DNA of 64,000 bases, from contig JAFYYW010000036.1 in NCBI GenBank assembly GCA_017548985.1, positions 1 through 64,000 of the forward strand, written 5' to 3'. Under the pieces are notes generated by a model. It ran no database searches. It worked only from the letters and a program-made list of their open reading frames with translations, and was not told the DNA's origin. Shown here in pieces: positions 54,295-63,061 of the stretch. The stretch is from Bacteroidales bacterium (GTDB taxonomy: Bacteria > Bacteroidota > Bacteroidia > Bacteroidales > UBA932). Position 1 is the first letter of the stretch, and every line of letters starts with the position of its first letter. Position numbers and translations under genes: made by a program.

Positions 54295-56067
54295 CTACTT
54301 GTAGATTGGTCCGAAATTGGCGCAGGCTCTGAAATCAGCGCCCTCCTTATCCATACCGAAGGCGTTCCATGCGGCCGGACGGAAGATATTGGCGTCATCC
54401 ACGTTGTGCATGCAGACAGGGATCCTCAACATGGAGGCGAGGGTAATCATGTCAGCGCCGATATGACCATAGGAAATGGCCCCGTGGTTGGCTCCCCAGT
54501 TATTCATCACACTGTAGACATCCTTGAAGGCATCCTTCGAGGGATCAAGGCGAGGAGTGAACCAGGTCGTCGGCCAAGTGGGATCCGTGCGCTTGTCAAG
54601 CACATCGTGGATCTCAGGCTCCACATTGACAACCCAACCCTCAGCGATCTGGAGGACAGGTCCGAGGCCATCCACGATATTGATTCTCATCATGGTGGCG
54701 GGGAAATCACCCTTTGAGACAAAATGGATGCTGAAGCCACCTCCGCGGAAATAATCGCGGTCAGCCGGCATCCACCAGGAGTTCTCGAGGCACTTCTTCT
54801 GATCCTCATCGGTCATATCCCAGAAAGTCTTCATCACAGGGTTACCCTCAGCATCGGTACTCTGGCCGCAACCATCCATAGTCGTGGCTCCGGAGTTGAT
54901 CAGGTGTATGATTCCGGGAGCTGCCTTGCCGGAAAGCTCTTTGCCGGTGACCCTCTTCACAGCCTCAGGGCTCCAATAAGTACGGACATCAGAGAATATC
55001 TGCGGCAGGTTGGTCACCAGGTGTCCAAGCAGCATGGCGGCACCGTTGAGAGAGTCATTCTCAGTGGCGAGGATGGTGGGCTCACGACGGCCGTTCCAAT
55101 CGAAGTTGGTGTTCAGCAAGGTCTCGGTGAAGTCACCGTTAGGCATCCAGTCAGTCCACTGGCGCTGTCCCTGGAAACCTCCAGCGATAGCGTTGTGTCC
55201 GAGAGCCTCCTCCTTGAATCCCAGTTCCTTGAGCTTAGGATTGCCATGAAGCAGATCCATCACGATGATGGTCATCTTCGTGACGAAATCCCAGTCCTTG
55301 TCTTTTTCCTCGCGGGTCTTCTGTTTCTCCGGACGGTTCTTGTCCCAGCCCTCTTGAGGCATGCAGTATTTCTCGACCCATGCCTTGGCCTTGGCATATT
55401 CCTCGGGATCATAGATGCCGAGATCCATACGACGGAGAATCTCCACCTCGTCGACACTCTCATTTCTCATTCCCAGGTACTTCTGGAAGAAATCACAATC
55501 CACTATCGAGCCGGCGATACCCATCGTCACGCTACCGATAGAGAGGTAAGACTCACCTCTCATCTCACCGACGGCGACAGCGGCCTTGGCGAACCTGAGA
55601 ATCTTCTCGGCGACATCGCAAGGGATGGAGTTGTCTCCCAAGTCCTGAACATCATGGCCATATATTCCGAAAGCGGGCAGACCCTTCTGTGCATGAGCTG
55701 CGAGCACTGCGGCGAGATAGACCGCTCCGGGACGCTCGGTACCATTGAATCCCCATACCGCCTTGGGCCAGAGAGGATGCATATCCATAGTCTCGGAGCC
55801 ATAGCACCAGCAAGAGGTTACAGATATGGTTCCCCAGACTCCCTCTCTCTCGAACTTCTCCGCGCAAGCGGCGCTCTCAGCCACGCGGCCGATCGTGCTG
55901 TCGGCTATCACACATTCGACAGGACAGCCGTCACTGTACTTGAGATTTGACGAGATAAGTTCCGCCACGTTGGCGGCCAGGGTCATGGTCTTCTCTTCCA
56001 GACTCTCACGAACACCGCCCTGGCGACCATCTATGGTCGGGCGGATACCGATTTTAGGATGCTTCAT
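54295..56067 (-). CDS. fucI: L-fucose isomerase
   Basis: Mn2+-dependent isomerase turning L-fucose into L-fuculose. The 590-aa product begins with [20 protein letters not shown] and contains the metal-site segments around E337/D361 equivalents ([17 protein letters not shown]) and the C-terminal [17 protein letters not shown]. Length matches FucI (about 590). A one-mismatch -7 box (TATCTTTA) is at 56115-56122. The kinase (FucK) and aldolase (FucA) are not in the window. Confidence 0.96.
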   Translation of the reverse strand: MKHPKIGIRPTIDGRQGGVRESLEEKTMTLAANVAELISSNLKYSDGCPVECVIADSTIGRVAESAACAEKFEREGVWGTISVTSCWCYGSETMDMHPLWPKAVWGFNGTERPGAVYLAAVLAAHAQKGLPAFGIYGHDVQDLGDNSIPCDVAEKILRFAKAAVAVGEMRGESYLSIGSVTMGIAGSIVDCDFFQKYLGMRNESVDEVEILRRMDLGIYDPEEYAKAKAWVEKYCMPQEGWDKNRPEKQKTREEKDKDWDFVTKMTIIVMDLLHGNPKLKELGFKEEALGHNAIAGGFQGQRQWTDWMPNGDFTETLLNTNFDWNGRREPTILATENDSLNGAAMLLGHLVTNLPQIFSDVRTYWSPEAVKRVTGKELSGKAAPGIIHLINSGATTMDGCGQSTDAEGNPVMKTFWDMTDEDQKKCLENSWWMPADRDYFRGGGFSIHFVSKGDFPATMMRINIVDGLGPVLQIAEGWVVNVEPEIHDVLDKRTDPTWPTTWFTPRLDPSKDAFKDVYSVMNNWGANHGAISYGHIGADMITLASMLRIPVCMHNVDDANIFRPAAWNAFGMDKEGADFRACANFGPIYK

Positions 56068-56128
56068 AACTTATGTGGTTTTTAATATTATTTTTTGTTG
56101 ACGTAACCAACCTATAAAGATAGTGCTT

Positions 56129-56776
56129 TTATTTGACAAGTGACCGAAAAAAACTGATGATTTTATTCTTCATGGAACTCTCCGGATCCATCCAGGAAGG
56201 AATCTGGGGAGCCCTTCCTGTCGAGGCCAACACCCCGGGAGCGACCATCCTCGCCACTCCGGCATCGGCCAGTCTCATCCCATAGCCATAATTCAGAAGG
56301 CCCCTGCGGAAGAGGTCCGAAACACTCTCAAGGTGTGATAAGGCGAAAACCGGGACGAGAGCTATCGACAAGTCAAACAGATGGCATGGAACAGGGATTG
56401 TGGGATCCGGCTCGATAAGCCGTCCCCTACGGGTTCTCCCTCCGAAGAGAAGGCTTTTGTCCGGACGCGAGACGGTGCCGGTGATGACAGCCTTGTGGCG
56501 GAGGAACTCCGAATTTTCCAGAAGACAAGACAGCATCCCCTCATTCAAGACAAGGTCATGGTCGAGCCAAAGGAAAAAGTCAGCACCTTCTTTGGAGGCT
56601 TTCTCACAAACCGCCTGATACCCTTTCTCTCCGGCATCATTAAGGAATATGGAAAATATGTACTTCCCTTCAGAGGCCACGGCGTCAACCTGCCTCTGGC
56701 ACTCCTCCAGGCAACCGGCGGAGCCGTCATCCCCATCGTGGATAGTGACCAGTATCGCGACTTTGGACATATTCAT
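56129..56776 (-). CDS. GT2-like glycosyltransferase, small
   Basis: A 215-aa protein with the nucleotide-binding start KVAILVTIHDGDDGSAGCL and the DxD-like FFLWLDHDLVLNEGML of GT-A glycosyltransferases of family 2. It lacks membrane segments. Donor and acceptor are unknown. It starts in a one-base overlap with the lepA stop, so it is translationally coupled to lepA, an unusual partner. Confidence 0.72.
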   Translation of the reverse strand: MNMSKVAILVTIHDGDDGSAGCLEECQRQVDAVASEGKYIFSIFLNDAGEKGYQAVCEKASKEGADFFLWLDHDLVLNEGMLSCLLENSEFLRHKAVITGTVSRPDKSLLFGGRTRRGRLIEPDPTIPVPCHLFDLSIALVPVFALSHLESVSDLFRRGLLNYGYGMRLADAGVARMVAPGVLASTGRAPQIPSWMDPESSMKNKIISFFRSLVK

Positions 56777-58566
56777 CAGGAATCAAGTTTGAGGACAGCC
56801 ATGAAGGCGCTCTGGGGCACTTGGACAGTACCGATCTGGCGCATCCTTTTCTTACCCTCCTTCTGCTTCTCGAGCAGCTTGCGCTTCCTCGTCACATCGC
56901 CTCCGTAGCACTTCGCTGTCACATCCTTACGGACCTGGCGGACAGTCTCGCGGGCGATGATCTTGGCCCCGATGGCAGCCTGTACGGCGATGTCAAACTG
57001 CTGACGCGGAATAAGTTCCTTCAGTTTGACACACATCTTCCGCCCGAAATCATAGGCGTGATCCTCATGGATAAGCGAGGAGAGGGCGTCAGCCGGATCG
57101 CCGTTCAAAAGGATGTCAAGTTTCACCAGCCTGGCAGGACGGAAATCTATGACATGGTAATCAAAGGAGGCGTATCCCTTGGATATTGACTTAAGCTTGT
57201 CGTAGAAGTCAAAGACTATCTCGGAAAGAGGCATGTCGTACGTGAGCTCGACCCGGTCGGAGGTGATGTAATGCTCTCCGATAAGGGTTCCCCTCTTGTC
57301 CATGCAAAGCTTCATGATAGGCCCGTAGAAGTCTGTCTTGGAGATGATCTGCGCGCGGATGTACGGCTCCTCAATATGGTCGATGAGAGTGGGCGCCGGA
57401 AGTCCCGAGGGATTATGCACATCGATAACCTCACCCTGGGTCGTGTAGACCTTGTAAGAGACGTTGGGGACTGTCGTGATCACATCCATGTTGAACTCCC
57501 TGAAAAGGCGCTCCTGGACTATCTCCAGATGCAAAAGCCCGAGGAAACCGCACCTGAAGCCGAAGCCGAGGGCGAGGGAGGATTCGGGCTCATAGACAAA
57601 CGAGGCGTCATTGAGCTGGAATTTCTCAAGAGTGGCCCGCAATTCCTCGAACTTGTCAGCCTGGACAGGATACATACCGGCGAAAACCATCGGTTTCACC
57701 TCCTCGAAACCGGCGATGGCGCTCTTGCAAGGAAGGTTCGCATGGGTGATGGTGTCTCCCACCTTCACCTCAACCGCCCTCTTTATTCCGGAAATGATAT
57801 AACCCACATCACCTGTCGACACCTGCTCAGTGGGACAAAGCTTCATTTTGAGCACGCCGACCTCCTCCGCGTCATATTCCATCCCCGTGGCCACGAACTT
57901 GACCTTGTCGCCCTTCCGGATAGATCCGTTCAAGACTTTGAAATACGCTATAATCCCCCTGAACTGGTTGAACACGGAGTCGAAGATAAGGGCTTGGAGA
58001 GGCGCCTGGGGATCGCCTTTCGGGGCGGGGATTTTCTCCACAATCGCATCCAGGATAGGCGGAATGCCCTCTCCCGTTCTCGCCGACACTTTATAGATAT
58101 CATCATGGTCACAACCCAGCAGATCCACGATCTGGTCGGAGACCACCTCGACCTGGGCAGATTCCATGTCAATCTTGTTCAGCACCGGGATGATCTCCAG
58201 CCCATGATCCACCGCTAGGTAAAGGTTGGAGATTGTCTGGGCCTGGATGCCTTGGGAGGCGTCCACGACCAGAAGGGCTCCCTCGCAGGAGGCGATAGAA
58301 CGGGAAACCTCATAAGAGAAATCCACATGTCCGGGGGTGTCGATAAGATTCAGGATATATTTCTCGCCTTTGTAGATATATTCCATCTGGATGGCGTGGC
58401 TCTTTATCGTGATGCCTTTCTCCTTCTCCAGATCCATGTCATCAAGAACCTGGGCCTCCATGTCACGGGTGGACAGGGTCTTGGTCAATTCCAGGAGCCT
58501 GTCAGCCAAAGTGCTTTTGCCATGGTCGATATGGGCGATTATGCAGAAATTGCGGATATGCTTCAT
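56776..58566 (-). CDS. lepA: Elongation factor 4 (LepA)
   Basis: Ribosome-bound GTPase that back-translocates stalled ribosomes. The 596-aa product starts [19 protein letters not shown] (P-loop 9-17), has DTPGHVDFS and NKIDM, and the LepA-specific C-terminal domain ending near [18 protein letters not shown]. Start is ATG 58566, matching the family; the longer open frame upstream crosses the promoter. A -7 box ends 5 nt before this ATG. Confidence 0.96.
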   Translation of the reverse strand: MKHIRNFCIIAHIDHGKSTLADRLLELTKTLSTRDMEAQVLDDMDLEKEKGITIKSHAIQMEYIYKGEKYILNLIDTPGHVDFSYEVSRSIASCEGALLVVDASQGIQAQTISNLYLAVDHGLEIIPVLNKIDMESAQVEVVSDQIVDLLGCDHDDIYKVSARTGEGIPPILDAIVEKIPAPKGDPQAPLQALIFDSVFNQFRGIIAYFKVLNGSIRKGDKVKFVATGMEYDAEEVGVLKMKLCPTEQVSTGDVGYIISGIKRAVEVKVGDTITHANLPCKSAIAGFEEVKPMVFAGMYPVQADKFEELRATLEKFQLNDASFVYEPESSLALGFGFRCGFLGLLHLEIVQERLFREFNMDVITTVPNVSYKVYTTQGEVIDVHNPSGLPAPTLIDHIEEPYIRAQIISKTDFYGPIMKLCMDKRGTLIGEHYITSDRVELTYDMPLSEIVFDFYDKLKSISKGYASFDYHVIDFRPARLVKLDILLNGDPADALSSLIHEDHAYDFGRKMCVKLKELIPRQQFDIAVQAAIGAKIIARETVRQVRKDVTAKCYGGDVTRKRKLLEKQKEGKKRMRQIGTVQVPQSAFMAVLKLDS

Positions 58567-58568
58567 AA

Positions 58569-58599
58569 TTGCAAAAGTAAGCAAATTGTCGTACATTTG
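58569..58599 (+). promoter_or_regulatory. Promoter of the ECF sigma factor operon
   Basis: TTG (58569-58571), 20 bp, TACATTTG (58592-58599). It matches the housekeeping consensus, so the sigma gene is probably transcribed by the primary sigma factor. It overlaps the lepA promoter on the other strand. Confidence 0.65.
58572..58579 (-). promoter_or_regulatory. -7 box of lepA
   Basis: TACTTTTG on the minus strand, ending 5 nt before the lepA start codon, so the transcript would be leaderless or nearly so. It overlaps the spacer of the divergent sigma-factor promoter. Confidence 0.5.
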
Positions 58600-58624
58600 A
58601 AAGATTGAGAGCGTACATGATAGA

Positions 58625-59167
58625 ATGACGGACAAGGAAATATTGGACCTTTACCAGTCCGGACAACGGGAAAGGGCTTTCACTGAAATCGTTGACTCGT
58701 ACAGTGAGAGGCTTTACTGGCACGTCCGGCGTTTTCTTTGTTCCCATGACGACACCGACGACCTGGTCCAGGAAATATTCCTGAAGATTTGGAACTCATT
58801 ACCCTCTTTCAGAGGCGAGTCCCAGCTTTACACCTGGATCTACCGGATAGCGACCAACGAGTCCCTCAACTTCCTCCAAAAACAGAAAATCCGTACAGCT
58901 CTGCGTTTCGAAAGCATCTCCTCAAAGCTGGAGGAGAAGATAGACGAGGACACAGGAGTAGACGGGGACGAGGCTCAAAGGATACTTATGAAAGCTGTGC
59001 AGAGGCTCCCCTCAAAACAACGTACAGTGTTCATAATGAGATGGTTCGATGAACTGTCTTACGAGGATATATCAGAGATTCTAGGGACTTCTGTCGGAGC
59101 TCTGAAAGCGTCTTATCATTTCGCGGCCGAAAAAATAAAGGCCTCGCTCGAGAAAAACATAAAATGA
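58625..59167 (+). CDS. ECF-type RNA polymerase sigma factor
   Basis: A 180-aa sigma-70 family protein with regions 2 ([31 protein letters not shown]) and 4 ([40 protein letters not shown]), and an acidic linker. Region 4 helix-turn-helix residues are intact. It is the first gene of a three-gene set with an anti-sigma-like and a Spy-like protein, suggesting control of an envelope-stress response. Confidence 0.92.
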   Translation: MTDKEILDLYQSGQRERAFTEIVDSYSERLYWHVRRFLCSHDDTDDLVQEIFLKIWNSLPSFRGESQLYTWIYRIATNESLNFLQKQKIRTALRFESISSKLEEKIDEDTGVDGDEAQRILMKAVQRLPSKQRTVFIMRWFDELSYEDISEILGTSVGALKASYHFAAEKIKASLEKNIK

Positions 59168-59207
59168 TTTTAAACCTTATAATAAATCCTTTGTCAAACA
59201 ATCGGTA

Positions 59208-59618
59208 ATGAGAACAGGAAAGGACATATTCGAGAACATCGGGAAAGATCGCCCGAGTGTGCCGGAAGGTTATTTCAATGACCTTAAAGCCCGTCTTTAT
59301 TCCATCCCGGCCGAGTCTGCCAAAACACATCCCGGACCATGGAGCCGTGTCAGGCCATATCTGGCGCTGGCCGCTTCTTTCGCCGCGATCGTGCTTATCG
59401 GCAACGCTATCCTGAAAGACACCACTAAAAACCAGTCCTCCGATCAGTTCTTCGGAGAAAACTCTTATGCGGATATCATTTCGATCACCAACCCCGGTAT
59501 CCTTTATGATTTCGAGGAACTTGATGTCGAGGAGATCTCGGATGATGACATCATCAACTACCTTATTGAGACGGGAGTAAGGGCCGAGCACCTCGCTTAC
59601 GCTGGTGACCAATATTAA
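59208..59618 (+). CDS. Hypothetical single-pass membrane protein, anti-sigma-like position
   Basis: A 136-aa protein with a short N-terminal soluble part (about 1-45), one membrane segment (about 50-67) and an acidic C-terminus rich in Asp/Glu (FEELDVEEISDDDIINYL). Size, topology and place directly after the ECF gene (40 nt) suggest an anti-sigma factor, but it lacks an obvious zinc-binding ASD motif. The C-terminal DDDIINYLIE segment resembles endings of other Bacteroidota proteins in this position. Function is inferred from context. Confidence 0.72.
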   Translation: MRTGKDIFENIGKDRPSVPEGYFNDLKARLYSIPAESAKTHPGPWSRVRPYLALAASFAAIVLIGNAILKDTTKNQSSDQFFGENSYADIISITNPGILYDFEELDVEEISDDDIINYLIETGVRAEHLAYAGDQY

Positions 59619-59627
59619 CAGAAAGCT

Positions 59628-60110
59628 ATGGGAAAGATCAAAAACCTGGCGGTAATCGCCATCATCACACTCTCTTGCGCCTGGAACGCGGGCGCGCAGG
59701 GAAACCATCCCCAAAGAAGGGATTGGCAGGACAGGATCAAGGCTGAGAAGATCGCGTATCTTACAGACGCCATGGACCTGACATCAGCCGAGGCCGAGAA
59801 ATTCTGGCCAGTATACAACAGGGCCGAATCTGAGACACGGCAGTGCTGGAAACTTGCCATGGACGCTTACAGGGCTCTGGAGAAGAGCATCGACAGCGGG
59901 AAGGACGACAAGGAAATCAGTGCCCTTTTGGACAAATACCTTGAGGCTCAGGAAGCGAGCAAAGGTATTGAACGCAAGTATACGGTTGAATACCGGAAGA
60001 TCCTCTCCAACGACAAGATAGCCAAGCTTTACATCGGCGAGGAGAATTTCCGCAGGCAGCAAATTCACAAACTTAATAAAAACGACAACAGCAAAACCGA
60101 CAAAAAGTGA
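59628..60110 (+). CDS. Spy/CpxP-like periplasmic protein
   Basis: A 160-aa exported protein: signal peptide residues 1-23 (ending NAGAQ), then all-helical sequence with LTSAEAEKFWPVYNRAE (LTxxQ-like repeat) and many charged residues, as in Spy/CpxP-type chaperones and metal-sensor relatives. It follows the anti-sigma-like gene by 9 nt and has a strong terminator after it. Probably an envelope-stress chaperone or modulator of the sigma system. Confidence 0.78.
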   Translation: MGKIKNLAVIAIITLSCAWNAGAQGNHPQRRDWQDRIKAEKIAYLTDAMDLTSAEAEKFWPVYNRAESETRQCWKLAMDAYRALEKSIDSGKDDKEISALLDKYLEAQEASKGIERKYTVEYRKILSNDKIAKLYIGEENFRRQQIHKLNKNDNSKTDKK

Positions 60111-60142
60111 CAGTTCACACTAAAACTAGTAGTCTGTCGAAC

Positions 60143-60175
60143 AAAAAAAGCGTGCCGTGACGGTACGCTTTTTTT
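60143..60175 (+). terminator. Terminator of the ECF sigma operon
   Basis: AGCGTGCCG pairs with CGGTACGCT (one G-U) around TGA, flanked by A7 before and T7 after; a strong intrinsic terminator. Confidence 0.93.
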
Positions 60176-60242
60176 CATTTGAGTCTGGACTGTTTATACT
60201 CTGAGTGTTATCGGGAATCAAGCGGGGCCTTCCTGACAGCAT

Positions 60243-60569
60243 CTATCGCGGGAATCCGTCAATCGTCGCTGACCCTTCTCCTTCTACACTGATGCTCAAA
60301 GGATATTCTCGTAAGACGAAGTTGGCTGTCACATTCAAATTGGATGAGACGACAACTGTCTTTGGATTCTCTGATCCTGAAAGGTTGCCATTCCAACCAG
60401 TAAATACATAGTCTCCATTAGGATTAGCCTTGAAAGAGACAGCTATTCCTTCAAGAACGGATCCGGATGCCGGTGTCATTACAACGCTGCCGCCACCTTC
60501 TGGCTGTACGCTGGTTGATATGTTGAAAATATGTCTCCTGTTTACAGGAAACCAAGGCCCAAAGGGTAA
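60243..60569 (-). pseudogene. Remnant of an InlB-type repeat surface protein
   Basis: An open frame of 108 codons bounded by stops, with no good start. It encodes one bacterial InlB-type (Flg_new-like) repeat, GDYVFTGWNGNLSGSENPKT-like with the TVVVSSNLNVTANF end, and the first residues of a second repeat (YPLSISVEGEGSATI) cut by a stop. Full-length members are long surface lipoproteins, so this is a fragment. It starts 73 nt downstream of the sigma operon terminator. Confidence 0.6.
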
Positions 60570-60632
60570 TTACCGCAAATTTACTCTTTTCCTTGCCTGA
60601 TTCAAAGCGGATAATTCATTAGTTGTGCACAC

Positions 60633-60667
60633 GCGCAAACACTCAGATTATAGCCCCCCTCCCATTT
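60633..60667. repeat. Copy 1 of a 35-bp imperfect direct repeat flanking the EEP lipoprotein gene
   Basis: Aligns without gaps to 61664-61698 with 27 of 35 identities, centred on AGCCCCCCT. Both copies are in the same orientation, one on each side of the EEP gene. Confidence 0.5.
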
Positions 60668-60709
60668 GCAGTCGGAATACATTCTGCCGGGCAACTAATG
60701 CCTAACGGC

Positions 60710-61579
60710 CTATTCGATGGAAACGACTACCAACAGAGGGCAATGGTCCGAAGAGTATTGCCGGTAACGGAAGTCGTCATCGATACAGGAGTAAGAATGG
60801 ACCTTGGCGTTTTTCGGAACGAAGATATAGTCGATCCTGCTGTTTCCGTCCGGCCTGTCAAAGTCGAAACCATAATATGAGCTGACCCTGCCCGTGGGCT
60901 CCGTGATGCTTGAAGAATAACTGTCCTTGACAATGTCATTGTCGAAAAGGATGGCGATCTCATTTGATGCCATGGTCGTATTCAAGTCTCCTGAAAAGAA
61001 TGTCGGAAGACCATCACCCAATTCGCACGCCTTTTCCAAAAGCAGTTCTGCCGCTTTCGTACGGGATATGGGTCCGCGATGGTCGAAATGGGTGTTGATA
61101 TAGATAAACTTCTTTCCTGTTTTCTTGTCAAGGAATATTCCCCAGGTAGCAAGCCTCTCTTGGGAGCAGTCCCAACTTACGCTGCCGGGGACATCCGGAG
61201 TCTCTGAAAGCCAGAAGTTTCCCTTTTCGAGAAGGTCAAAGCGGTCTCTCTTATACATAATGGGGGTTCCCTCCCCATTGGCATAGTTCTTCCTCCCGGA
61301 GCCGAAGATGGCGTAAGTGTCGCCAAGGACTTCGAATAGGGCTGACCTCATCTCGTAGGTAACTTCCTGGGTGCCGATGATGTCAAAGTCATAATCCGTT
61401 ATTCGTTTGACGATGACCGGGAGTCGATTGTAGAAAGCCCTGTCTGCGGTGTCGACAGCCATCAACTCCCTCATGTTGTAATTCGCGAAACGTATGGGAA
61501 TATCCTTTGACTTTGTTCCACAGGACAACACCACTAGCGCCACTATTCCGGCGATTAACAGAATCTTTGTTGACTTCAT
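60710..61579 (-). CDS. Endonuclease/exonuclease/phosphatase family lipoprotein
   Basis: A 289-aa lipoprotein with lipobox Cys20 (LVVLSCGT) followed by an EEP fold: IIGTQEVT (metal Glu), YINTHFDHRGPISR, SGDLNTTMAS (catalytic Asp/Asn) and SDHCPLLV (final His). Such secreted enzymes may act on nucleic acids or phosphoester lipids/sugars; specificity is unknown. ATG 61579 is chosen over two in-frame ATGs upstream, since the first lies at the predicted transcript start and the lipoprotein signal fits best. The gene is isolated in a degraded region and flanked by direct repeats. Confidence 0.87.
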   Translation of the reverse strand: MKSTKILLIAGIVALVVLSCGTKSKDIPIRFANYNMRELMAVDTADRAFYNRLPVIVKRITDYDFDIIGTQEVTYEMRSALFEVLGDTYAIFGSGRKNYANGEGTPIMYKRDRFDLLEKGNFWLSETPDVPGSVSWDCSQERLATWGIFLDKKTGKKFIYINTHFDHRGPISRTKAAELLLEKACELGDGLPTFFSGDLNTTMASNEIAILFDNDIVKDSYSSSITEPTGRVSSYYGFDFDRPDGNSRIDYIFVPKNAKVHSYSCIDDDFRYRQYSSDHCPLLVVVSIE

Positions 61580-61614
61580 AAATATCGATTGTTTCATTAC
61601 ATGCTTGCCCATTA

Positions 61615-61622
61615 CAAAAATA
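61615..61622 (-). promoter_or_regulatory. -7 box of the EEP lipoprotein gene
   Basis: TATTTTTG on the minus strand, 35 nt before the chosen ATG. A TTG lies 24 bp away, outside the normal 19-21-bp spacing, so weak support for a -33 box. Confidence 0.45.
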
Positions 61623-61663
61623 GCAATTCCTTCGTTCCTTTAAAATCAATGTGTATCTCAAAA

Positions 61664-61698
61664 GCACAAACACCTAGATATCAGCCCCCCTGCCATTC
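61664..61698. repeat. Copy 2 of the 35-bp imperfect direct repeat
   Basis: Partner of 60633-60667. A second pair of related 24-mers (60251-60274 and 61827-61850, 20 of 24 identical) also lies on both sides of the EEP gene. The first of these encodes the end of the InlB-type fragment, so the flanks appear to hold pieces of related DNA. Confidence 0.5.
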
Positions 61699-61762
61699 GT
61701 TCCAGGTGATTCAGATTCATGAGCTAACCTTACCGGGGTAGGTTCGCACTTTTCAGCTCTCC

Positions 61763-61795
61763 AAGGGTCTTTGCCAGTCGCAAAGGCCCTTTTTG
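61763..61795 (+). terminator. Orphan intrinsic terminator
   Basis: AGGGTCTTTGC (61764-61774) pairs with GCAAAGGCCCT (61780-61790; one G-U) followed by TTTTTG. No plus-strand gene lies upstream of it. The stretch 61580-61926 otherwise holds only the EEP promoter, the repeat, and a small AACCT/AGGTT hairpin near 61725-61745. It may end a small RNA or be left from a lost gene. Confidence 0.7.
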
Positions 61796-61926
61796 TTTGG
61801 TGCTATCGGCCCTGCAGGTTGTTGCAGGGATCCGTTCATCATCGCTGACCGCTCGCGACCCATAGACAGCCTGTTATGGAAGTAGCTGAGATACTGTTAT
61901 TTGTCAATTCGGCTTCAAACAAACCA

Positions 61927-62163
61927 TCAGTCTATCCATCCTGTCTTCCATTCACCATTGGACCAGTATCCTCCCCAATAACCGATGTTGAGCGACATAT
62001 ATGATTGTCCCTTATCCGGGGCTTTGACCGTGATTAAAGTGTTGCCGTATTTAGCGGACACTTCATTTGAATACTTGATGGTGTCAGGCAGATCCACACC
62101 TTCTGCCCGGAGGTAAGATAATAATCGCTCAGCGAATTGGCTGGCTTGATTATTGAAGGCTTT
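61927..62163 (-). pseudogene. Orphan C-terminal coding fragment (78 codons)
   Basis: On the minus strand an open frame begins right after a TAA at 62164-62166 and runs 78 codons to TGA, without a start codon near its beginning. Its composition is protein-like: FAERLLSYLRAEGVDLPDT, then YGNTLITVKAP and YWGGYWSNGEWKTGWID at the end. I do not recognise the family. It looks like the end of a gene whose 5' part was lost. Confidence 0.5.
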
Positions 62164-62201
62164 TTAACCCGGAATTTTTTAAACCCTATTATAATAAGCG
62201 T

Positions 62202-62837
62202 ATGAAAAAGTTTTTCTCAACTCTTCTGGCCGCGTCCCTGATGCTGATCGGCACCCAGGCTTTCGCCCAGACATCCGTAAACGCGGGTTACTTGAACTCT
62301 TCCCAGAGTTTCAGCGAGTCCAACTCGAACTCCATCAACTCCAACGGTGCATATGCCGGTGTTTCCTTCAACATTCCGCTCGCCGGCGGTTTCGGCATCG
62401 CCCCCGGTTTATATTACTCCATGATCACTAACAAGAGTGGCAGCACCGGCTCTATTCTTGGTATCCCCGTATCTGCTTCCTCAACCTTCATGGAGCATGC
62501 GGTCAACGTTCCCCTGTATCTGAACTACAACCTCAACCTCGCCAGTGACTCCAACTTCTTCATCTTCGCTGGCCCGACTGCCCAGTACGGCCTCGCTTCC
62601 ACCACGAAGCTTGCCGGCGGCGTCGGCGAATACAGTGGTGACAAGAAATACGACAACTATGACAGCGAGAACTACAACCGGTTCAACGTGTATCTCGGCG
62701 GCGGCATCGGTTTCCAGGTGTCCGCGATCCAGATCACCTTGGGTTATGACTATGGCTTGATGAACCTTTACAAGGGTGAAAACGCGATCAAGACCCATCG
62801 CTCCAACCTCAAGCTCGGTCTCGGTTTTGTATTCTAG
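62202..62837 (+). CDS. Small outer-membrane beta-barrel protein (porin-like)
   Basis: A 211-aa exported protein: signal peptide residues 1-22 (ending AFAQ), then eight or so amphipathic strands with aromatic ends and C-terminal LKLGLGFVF, an outer-membrane insertion signal ending in Phe. It resembles the outer-membrane beta-barrel (OmpW/PorT-like) proteins common in Bacteroidota. Function unknown. It has a strong terminator. Confidence 0.85.
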   Translation: MKKFFSTLLAASLMLIGTQAFAQTSVNAGYLNSSQSFSESNSNSINSNGAYAGVSFNIPLAGGFGIAPGLYYSMITNKSGSTGSILGIPVSASSTFMEHAVNVPLYLNYNLNLASDSNFFIFAGPTAQYGLASTTKLAGGVGEYSGDKKYDNYDSENYNRFNVYLGGGIGFQVSAIQITLGYDYGLMNLYKGENAIKTHRSNLKLGLGFVF

Positions 62838-62884
62838 ATCCCTTCGCTCCGCATGGAGCGGAAAAAACAGGACCTTGTATAAAG

Positions 62885-62920
62885 CAAAAGGCACTTGCGG
62901 AAACGCAAGTGCCTTTTTTT
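62885..62920 (+). terminator. Terminator of the small barrel protein gene
   Basis: AAAAGGCACTTGCG pairs perfectly with CGCAAGTGCCTTTT around a GAAA tetraloop, followed by further T residues. Confidence 0.95.
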
Positions 62921-62926
62921 AATTAG

Positions 62927-63000
62927 TCGGGGTGAAAAGACTCGAACTTTCGACCCTCTGCTCCCAAAGCAGATGCGCTAGCCAACTGCGCCACACCCCG
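62927..63000 (-). tRNA. tRNA-Pro (anticodon TGG)
   Basis: A 74-nt cloverleaf: acceptor CGGGGTG/CACCCCG with discriminator A, anticodon stem TCTGC/GCAGA, loop TTTGGGA with TGG anticodon, and T-loop GTTCGAGTC. CCA is not encoded. It has a full-consensus promoter. Confidence 0.95.
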
Positions 63001-63010
63001 ATAGGGACTG

Positions 63011-63042
63011 CAAAGGTATTTCTTTTTTCGGAAAATGCCAAA
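63011..63042 (-). promoter_or_regulatory. Promoter of the tRNA-Pro gene
   Basis: Minus-strand -7 box TACCTTTG (63011-63018) and TTTG -33 box (63039-63042) with 20-bp spacing. The downstream sequence GCAGTCCC is shared with the tRNA-Met promoter. Confidence 0.8.
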
Positions 63043-63049
63043 AAAGAAG

Positions 63050-63057
63050 TATCTTTG
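63050..63057 (+). promoter_or_regulatory. -7 box of the LolD-like gene
   Basis: TATCTTTG ends 4 nt before the ATG at 63062, which implies a leaderless or nearly leaderless mRNA. No -33 TTG was seen. It lies 8 bp from the -33 box of the divergent tRNA promoter. Confidence 0.55.
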
Positions 63058-63061
63058 AATC

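Noticed and set aside
54724..55950. A 408-codon plus-strand frame antisense to fucI
   Set aside because: Mirror of the fucI reading frame; no domain, low-quality composition rich in His/Arg/Ser.
57271..58218. A 315-codon plus-strand frame opposite lepA
   Set aside because: Shadow of lepA, with no start context and no recognised family.
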